Below, piece by piece: positions 57,596 to 64,000 of a stretch of 64,000 nucleotides of DNA. Both the position numbers and the translations under genes were made by a program. Below the pieces are notes generated by a model that saw only the letters and a program-made list of their open reading frames with translations, made no database searches and was not told the DNA's origin. The DNA comes from Chamaelirium japonicum. Taxonomy: Eukaryota > Streptophyta > Magnoliopsida > Liliales > Melanthiaceae. Position 1 is the stretch's first letter; the number at the start of each line of letters is the position of its first letter. Location: contig OX393557.1 in the NCBI GenBank assembly GCA_947650365.1, positions 930,001-994,000 of the forward strand. The letters run 5' to 3'.

Positions 57596-58926
57596 TGATG
57601 CAGGCCTGATCAGCACCATCAGATGATCGCCGCATCTTCAGTTCGATGCCAAAGACTCTTATTTCAGTCGTTTTTTATTTTATGCATGGAGGACATTATC
57701 CCTATGGGACTTGTAGTCGTTATTTCAGTTTTTCGGCCTATTTTCCATGTTTTTGGTCTATTTTTTGCACTTACTATTAGTCGTGTTCTTGCTTAATTCA
57801 TGGGGGATGTCCATGATCTCATTCGAGGACTTTTTGGATTGAATCCGGGTCTTTTTGGATGGGTTTTCTGCATTATATTAATAAAATCTGGGTGTGTGTT
57901 TGCGGGGTACCGACGAACGAGATTAAGTCTCGAAATCGATAATTAGATGATAAAATAACTTAAAATTGATGATATGGTATCAATTGGGCTTCAATTAGAG
58001 GCTTCGTGGGCTTTTAAGATAAGCCCAAGAGGGGCTTATTCCCTTCCCACCGCACCTCTCTCTCCTTCTCACCCGCGCGCGAACCTCACCCGTCCGGCCT
58101 CCCTTCCGTGCGAAAACCGAGGCAACCTGCCACCCCTTTTGTCCCCTCTCTTCTCTTCTCTTTCTTCCCCTTGTTTCTCTCTCTTTTCCTTTCCTATCTT
58201 GGCCAAACAAATCCTCACCATCCCCTTTCGTTTTCCTTTGATCCAAACCCTTCATGGCGAAACCCTAGTTTTACAAAAAGAGCAAAGGAAGAAGAGAATT
58301 CAGATTTTTGTATTGCTGAAATTGGTGCTTCCGTGTGAGAGCTTCCAGGAGACGTGTGTCCCTGATCCTCGCCAACGCCTCGACTTTGTCTCGAGAAGTT
58401 TCTTGACTTCGCCTCGAGAAGGCCTCACATCGCTTTCCGAAAGATCCGGCTTCGTTCAACGTCCGGCCTTGCACCGTGAGTGGGATTACTGACGCATCCT
58501 CGCATCGACCCACGGCGGAATCGTTCAAGAATTATCTATCCTTTATTTTATCTTTTCCTCCGCTTCCGTATCGTTTCTACATATTTTCATCACCTCCGTT
58601 TCGCATTGCAGCTGTATAAGCCTTCGTTTTGTCTCTAGTTGAAGCTCAATATATGCCTAATCAACATATTTGCCATCTTTAGTCTATCAGTAACCCTAGC
58701 AAGCACTCATAGCCTTCTTTTCCCTTAAAATCTTATGCATGCCTCTCTTTTAAAATGTTATATGTTGCTGCGATTAATCTTTGTTTATGCTGAATTTTGT
58801 TTTTGTGTTATTATTATATCCCTACTTGTTAGATCTTAGTCCAAGCTTTATGTGAATGCATAGATATTCAGATTTTCCCAATTCCCCATTGAAAGCCTAG
58901 TGTAGGTCAGTCTCTTGCCTGCATCA
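57596..58926 (+). repeat. LTR-1 of complex F
   Basis: TGATGCAGGC...TTGCCTGCATCA, 1331 bp. Contains a pyrimidine-rich stretch (about 58040-58200). The tRNA-type primer site AGTTCGTATCAGAGCAATCT follows at 58927. Confidence 0.82.
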
Positions 58927-59962
58927 AGTTCGTATCAGAGCAATCTGACGTCATGTCGTATTATAGCGTCCGATCCTCTTATTACCTTGATCCATTAGAT
59001 ACCTGAATCTATAAAGAATTTGTTAAACTATACAAATCTTTTGGGCCATGTCCTACCCTTTTCCCAAGATCTCCGATGGAACATAGCTACTCCTCTTTGA
59101 TTCGAGATCGAGCCCATGACCTAGATCTATCTTCCAAACCTTTTGTTCAATGGATTTTACGGAGTCCTTCATTGCCATCCTTGAAAGCCAGATATATTGA
59201 AACCCAACTCTTATTTGACGATATTGAGGATGAGTTGGCATGGTGAGGAAAACAGAATAAGAAACTTACTAGACGCAGTATGCCCCCACCTCCAGCAGAG
59301 CCTCCACCTCCTGTGGAGTACTCGGTTCCACCAGTGCCTACAGGGGTGCCACCTTCTCCTTCAACAACTCCAGAGCAGTTCGTTCCGCCTTCAGCAGTGT
59401 TTACAGAGGAGCCCTCTCCTCCGAAAGTGACTGTAGAGAGCCTTCTCCTACCTTCCACAGAGCTTACGGAGACACCTCCTGCAGTTCTCCCTACGGCAGA
59501 GACCTGTAGAGCCTTCGCCTATCATGGAGCTTCTACCACCGCTGCAGTCAGAGCTAGTTGTGGAGTTTCAGCCAGCCGAGCCACTTGAGCAATTCGACTT
59601 CGTCGGGACAGACCAACCGCTTACAGCTCGCGTACTTTTGTTCATGTACCTCAGCAGCTTCTGGTCCTCCCTCGACTCCAGCACTTCCTTCGCGAGGGGC
59701 AATTCGACTTCGTCGGGACAGACCAACCGCTTACAGCTCGCGCACTTTTGTTCATGTACCTCAGGAGCTTCTGGTCCTCCCTCGACTCCAGCACTTCCTT
59801 CGTGAGGGAATCGGAGATTGTCTACTGTCCGAGACATCACCTGTTGGGGATTCATCATTAGATCCAGGCACAATGACGATCCCATGGTGGTGGTCTCCCT
59901 CCCGCTACAGACGATGCCTTCCGGAGTAAACTCGAGGATGAGTTTTTCGCAGTGGAAGCGAT
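58927..59962 (+). other. Interior of complex F (Pro-rich, no known domain)
   Basis: Starts with the primer-site sequence and ends with a purine-rich GTGGAAGCGAT before LTR-2. It holds a Pro-rich open stretch (about 59280-59580, PPPPAEPPPPVEYSVPPVP) and a 110 bp tandem duplication (59590-59809) marked by CAATTCGACTTCGTCGGGAC. Neither matches gag or pol. Confidence 0.7.
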
Positions 59963-60927
59963 TGATGCAAGCCTGATCAGCACCATCAGATCATCGCCGC
60001 ATCTTCAGTTCGATGCCAGAGACTCTTATTTCAGTCGTTTTTTATTTTATGCATGGAGGACATTATCCCTATGGAACTTGTAGTCGTTATTTCAGTTTTT
60101 CGACCTATTTTTCATGTTTTTTGCTTATTTTCTGCACTTACTATTAGTCATATTCTTGCCCAATTCATGGGGGATGTTTATGATCTCATCAGAGGGCTTT
60201 TCGGATTGAATCCGAATATTTTTGGATGGATTTTCTACATCATATTAAAAAAATCTGGGTGTGTGTGTTTGCGGGGTACCGACGGACGAGATTAAGTCTC
60301 GAAACCGATGGTTAAATGACAAAATAACTTAAAATTGATGACATGGCATCAATTGGGCATCAATTAGGGGCTTCATGGGCTTTTAAGATAAGCCCAAGAG
60401 GGGCTTATTCCCTTCCCACCGCACCTCTCTCTCCTTCTCACCCGCGCGCAAACCCCACCAGTTCGACCTCCCTTCTGTGCAGAAACCAAGGCAACCCGCT
60501 ACCCCTTTCGTTCCCTCTCTTCTCTCTCTCTTCCCCTTGTTTCTCTCTCTTTTCCTTTCCTATCTTGGCCAAACAAATCACCACCATCCCCTTTTGTTTT
60601 CCTTTGATCCAAACCCTCCATGGCAAAACCCTAGTTTTACAAAAATAGCAAAGGCAGAAGAGAATTCAGATTTTTGTATTGCTGAAATTTGTGCCTCCGT
60701 GTGAGAGCTTCCGGGATAGTCGCGTGTCCCCGATCCTTACCGACTCCTCGACTTTGTCTCGAGAAGTTCCTCGACTTCGCCTCGAGAAGGCCTTGCATCG
60801 CTTTCCGAAGGATCCGACTTCGTTCAATGTCCGGCCTTGCACTATGAGCGGGATCACCTGCGCATTCTCGCACGACCCACGGCGGAATCGTTCAGGCATT
60901 ATCTATCCCTTATTTTATCTTTTCCTT
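59963..60927 (+). repeat. LTR-2 of complex F (short copy)
   Basis: Begins TGATGCAAGCCTGATCAGCACC-like text (shortened here) and follows LTR-1 closely through its left and middle parts. About 7% different from LTR-1 by eye. Confidence 0.75.
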
Positions 60928-61089
60928 CGCGAGGGATCCGGAGATTGTCGGTTGTCCGAGACACCACCTGTTGGGGATTCATCATCAGATCCAGACACAG
61001 CAACAATCCCATGGTGGTGGTCTCCCTCCCGCTACAGACGTTGTCTTCCGGAGTAAACTCAAGGACGAGTTTTTCGCAGCGGAAGCGAT
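60928..61089 (+). other. Second interior piece of complex F
   Basis: Matches the end of the first interior (GAGATTGTC...ACCACCTGTTGGGGATTC and CCATGGTGGTGGTCTCCCTC), ending in the same GCGGAAGCGAT purine tract before LTR-3. Confidence 0.75.
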
Positions 61090-62316
61090 TGATGCAGGCC
61101 TAATCAGCACCATCAAATCATCACCGCATCTTCAGTTCGATGCCAGAGACTTATTTCAGTCGTTTTTATTTGATGCAGGGAGGATATTTGTCACATCAGG
61201 ACTTTTAGCCATTTACTTCAGCTTTTGGACTATTATCTTTGTTTTTGGCCTATTTTCTACATTTTATATTAGTAGTGTTTTTGCCCAATTCTTGGGGGAT
61301 GTCCATGATCTCATCTGAGGGCATTTCGGATTGAATCCGGGTCTTTTCGGATGGATTTTCTGCATTATATTAATAAAATCTGCGTGTGTGTGTTTGCGGG
61401 GTACCGACAGACGAGATTAAGTCTCAAAACCGACGGTTAGATGGTAAATAACTTAAAATTTTGATGACATGGCGTATTGGGCTTTAGTTAGACTAATTGC
61501 GCTTATCTTAAGCCCAATAGGGCTTCTTCTCATAGGTGTTGCTCCCCTCTCTTTTTCCGTGACCAACCCATGCCTCCCCCTTTCTGTCCCCTTGTCCGCG
61601 GGGAACCCGAGGTACCCGGCCCCCCCATGCCGTCCCCTCTCCTCTCTCTATTTCTCCCTATTTCTCTCTTTTTCTTTCCTATCTTGGCCAAACACATCCC
61701 CACCATTCCCCTTTGTTTTTCTTTGATCCAAGCCATCCATTGGGAAACCCTAGTTCTACAAAAAAAGAAAAGAAAGAAGAATTCAGACTTTGATGCTTGC
61801 TGAAATCTGTGCCTCCGTGTGAGCTTATGGGAGAGACGCGTATCCCCGACCTCTGTCGCTTCCTTGACTTCACCTCGAGACGATCCGCGGCTTCGCCTCG
61901 CGTAGGCGCTAACTTGTTCTTTCGAAGGATCCGGCTTCTCTCGATGTCCGGCCTTGCTCCGTAAGTGGGATCATTGACCCATCCTATTATCAACCCACGG
62001 CGGAAACCCCAGGCCCTATCTATCATTTTCTTTAATTTTTCTCCGCTTTCGCATCGTTTCCACCTCTTTTCATCACCTACGCTCCGCATTGCAGCTGTAT
62101 TCGCCTCCATTCTTCTCTAGTTGAAGCCCTAATATATGCCTAATCATCATATTTGCTATCTTTAATCTATCGGTAACCCTAGCAAGCATACTTAGCCTAA
62201 TATTTTATTAAATTCTGATGCACGCTTTCCTTTAAAATCTGAAATCTATTGCTGCAATTAATATTCTTATGTGCTAAGGGCTAAGATTGTAGTGCACCTC
62301 ATCGGTGCCTGCATCA
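61090..62316 (+). repeat. LTR-3 of complex F
   Basis: TGATGCAGGCCTAATCAGC...GTGCCTGCATCA, 1227 bp. Distinctly more diverged from LTR-1 and LTR-2 than those are from each other. The copia family D text resumes right after it. Confidence 0.8.
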
Positions 62317-62321
62317 TTTGG

Positions 62322-63600
62322 TCAGGCAAACCGGCGGATTACTCGATCTTGCGAGTGTTTGGATGTCCGGCTTACTATAATGTCAAAAATAGCAAGTTGG
62401 ATCTGCGTGCGAAGAAGGGCATATTCTTAGGGTATGCTTTCGGGATTAAGGGGTACAAGATTTAGTGCCCAGAATCACGTAGTTTTATTACTAGCAGATA
62501 TGTGACTTTCGACGAGACTCAACTGCAGACTTCCAGCAGGCCGAGGTTAGAGATCGATTTTGAGGGCGAAAGTCAAGGTGATCAGTTACAGGTGGAGCTA
62601 TAGGCTCCTACAGATTTTACAGAGGTAGAGTAGACTACTCCGATAGAGGTGACTACTCTAGAGGAGGCAGTTTAAGTTCCAGTGTAGCAGTCTGTGGCAG
62701 CCGGCAGGCAGAAGCGGACTATCAGAACTCCTGTCAGATATGGGTACGAGGAGTTAGTTGCTTATGCACTAACCCTTGTTGATGGTGACGAGCCGACCAC
62801 TTTTCGTGAGGTAGTCCAGGATAGGGATTGCGTGGAGTGGGGAGCGGCCATGGGTGAAGAGATTGAGTCTCTTCACAAGAATCAGACTTGGGAGCTTGTT
62901 GCGAGACCCAGAGGGTAGAAAATGATCGACTGCAAGTGGGTTTGCAAGAAGAAAGGAGAGGCTCCAAGCGGTATTCGGTACAAGGTGCAATTGGTAGCTA
63001 AGGGCTACTTACAGGAGGAAGGCGTCGACTACAACAAGGTGTTTTCACCTGTGGTGAAGCACACCTCTATTCATCTTTTGTTGGCTATGGTGGCGCTGTT
63101 TGATCTCGAGCTAGAACAGCTAGATGTGTAGATAGCGTCTTGCATGACGAGCTGGAGGAGTTTATCTACATGCAGCAGCCTGAGGGATTCGTGATGGAAG
63201 GTAAGGAAGACCATGTTTGCCGATTGAGGAAGTCCTATGGCCTCAAGCAGTCGTCGAGACAGTGGTACAAGAGATTCAACACATTCATGGGAGATTATGG
63301 GTATGCCAGAAGCGAGTATGATCACTGCGTCTATTTCAGGAAACTTCGTGGCGGTTCCTTGATATTTCTTCTTTTATATGTGAATGACATGCTCATTACT
63401 GCAAAGAGCATATCAGATATCAACGTCCTGAAATCTTAGTTGATCAATGAATTTGAGATGAAAGACTTGGGCGGTGTGAAGAAAATCCTTGGGATGGAGA
63501 TTCACAGGGATCAGAAGCGTGGTACAGTTCGTTTGACACAGAGAAGCTATCTTCAGAAGGTGGTTTCTCGTTACGGGATGGGTGGTGCTAAGCCAGTTAG
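62322..63600 (+). pseudogene. Integrase end and reverse transcriptase of copia family D (second copy, continued)
   Basis: Begins SGKPADYSILRVFGCPAYYN of the integrase C-terminal region, then a linker, then RT: CVEWGAAMGEEIESLHKNQT, IDCKWVCKKKGEAPSGIRYK, VDYNKVFSPVVKHTSIHLLL, SYGLKQSSRQWYKRFNTFM, LLLYVNDMLITA (catalytic region) and NEFEMKDLGGVKKILGMEI. It stops at AKPVS, where an AT-rich tandem repeat takes over. Broken several times. Confidence 0.85.
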
Positions 63601-64000
63601 TTCAACTCAATTTCGAAAAACCCCCAAATTCTTATGAACCCATCATAAGAATTTGAACTAATTCAACTCAATTTTGAGTTTATTCAACTGATTTTTTTTA
63701 ATGAATTAATACAACTCAATTTGAGTTAATTTAACTCAATTTTGAAAAACCCCCAAATTCTTATGAGCCCATCATAAGAATTTGAGTTAATTCAACTCAA
63801 TTTTGAGTTAATTCAACTAAAAGTTTAGTTAATTCAACTCAATTTTGAAAACCCCCCCTTATGAACCTATCATAAGAATTTGAGTTAATTTAACTCAATT
63901 TTGAGTTTGTTCAACTTAATTCGAGTTAATGCAACTCAATTTTGAGTTGATGCAACTCAATTATGGTTAGTTCAACTCAATTTTGGAAAAATCCCAAATT
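63600..64000. repeat. AT-rich tandem repeat running off the window
   Basis: Irregular units of about 100-140 bp. Each holds GAAAAACCCCCAAATTC, the inverted pair TTCTTATGA...TCATAAGAA, and several TTGAGTTAATTCAACTCAA words that are themselves near-palindromic. Markers lie at about 63617, 63743, 63846 and 63985. It continues past 64000. Confidence 0.85.

Larger units (their letters stand above)
57596..62316 (+). mobile_element. Nested non-autonomous LTR complex F with three LTR copies
   Basis: It is inserted into family D between integrase and RT. Ends are TGATGCAGGC and GCCTGCATCA (10 bp inverted). The flanking duplication is TTTGT (57591-57595) against TTTGG (62317-62321), and the interrupted copia text (TPEEV, then WSGKPADYS) resumes exactly. 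Order: LTR-1 (57596-58926), interior (58927-59962), LTR-2 (59963 to about 60927, short), interior piece (about 60928-61089), LTR-3 (61090-62316). No gag or pol is seen. LTR-1 and LTR-2 look about 7% different; LTR-3 is clearly more distant. Old fossil. Confidence 0.82.
53219..63600 (+). mobile_element. Ty1/copia family D in tandem arrangement (LTR-internal-LTR-internal)
   Basis: Two copies of one copia family follow each other and share the middle LTR: LTR (53219-53986), short interior (53987-55326), shorter LTR (55327-55646), second interior (55647-57590 and 62317-63600) with another element nested in it. Gag, protease, integrase and RT parts are recognisable; RNase H and the terminal LTR are not in the window. 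Many breaks; clearly old. The gag start (KFDRKTN, LLIQQSLHKAL) is of the TNT1/Tork kind, an uncertain lineage call. Confidence 0.8.

Noticed and set aside
1-64000. tRNA or rRNA genes
   Set aside because: No cloverleaf or rRNA-like sequence noticed; tRNA-like words present are primer binding sites of LTR elements.

Overview
The window is repeat-rich nuclear DNA from a flowering plant. This rests on Tat-lineage Ty3/gypsy and Ty1/copia LTR elements, a Helitron, a MITE-like element and one plant gene with GT-AG introns. The only host gene I can support is the 5' part (exons 1-3) of a mitochondrial 3-hydroxyisobutyrate dehydrogenase gene (HIBADH; exons at 41706-41837, 51126-51214 and 51594-51708, + strand). 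Species cannot be fixed from the sequence. I found no tRNA, rRNA or CRISPR.

Positions 1-40862 are one long minisatellite array (constant core GAATGAATTAGAATGG) opened up by Tat elements. A probable LTR end occupies 1-990 and the array starts at 991. Element A (1520-16224) and element B (22143-35243) are both inserted in the array on the minus strand. Each has two LTRs, gag, protease, RT, two RNases H and integrase, plus a separate gene on the opposite strand between integrase and the 3' LTR. Their LTR pairs differ by about 10% (A) and 2% (B), so B is much younger. The array resumes at 35244-36716. It is followed by an inverted Tat fragment C (36717-40862) holding only integrase and part of the antisense gene.

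Positions 40863-51708 are the HIBADH locus: a MITE-like element just upstream of the start codon, exon 1, and a 9.3 kb first intron. The intron holds a young copia element (41958-47087, TSD ACCAT), a young small LTR element (47143-50185, TSD GGGAT) that carries a captured piece of a plant TFIIB-related (PTF2-like) gene, and a 219 bp Helitron (50418-50636). Exons 2 and 3 follow. Exon 4 is not seen, so the gene runs off the window through a very long third intron or is cut short.

Positions 51709-64000 are older nested repeats: a copia family in tandem LTR-internal-LTR-internal arrangement (53219-63600), interrupted by a gag/pol-less LTR complex with three LTR copies (57596-62316), then an AT-rich tandem repeat that runs off the window (63600-64000).

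All LTR elements are described as fossils. Ages are rough: they use hand-counted LTR differences and an assumed rate of 1.3e-8 substitutions per site per year.
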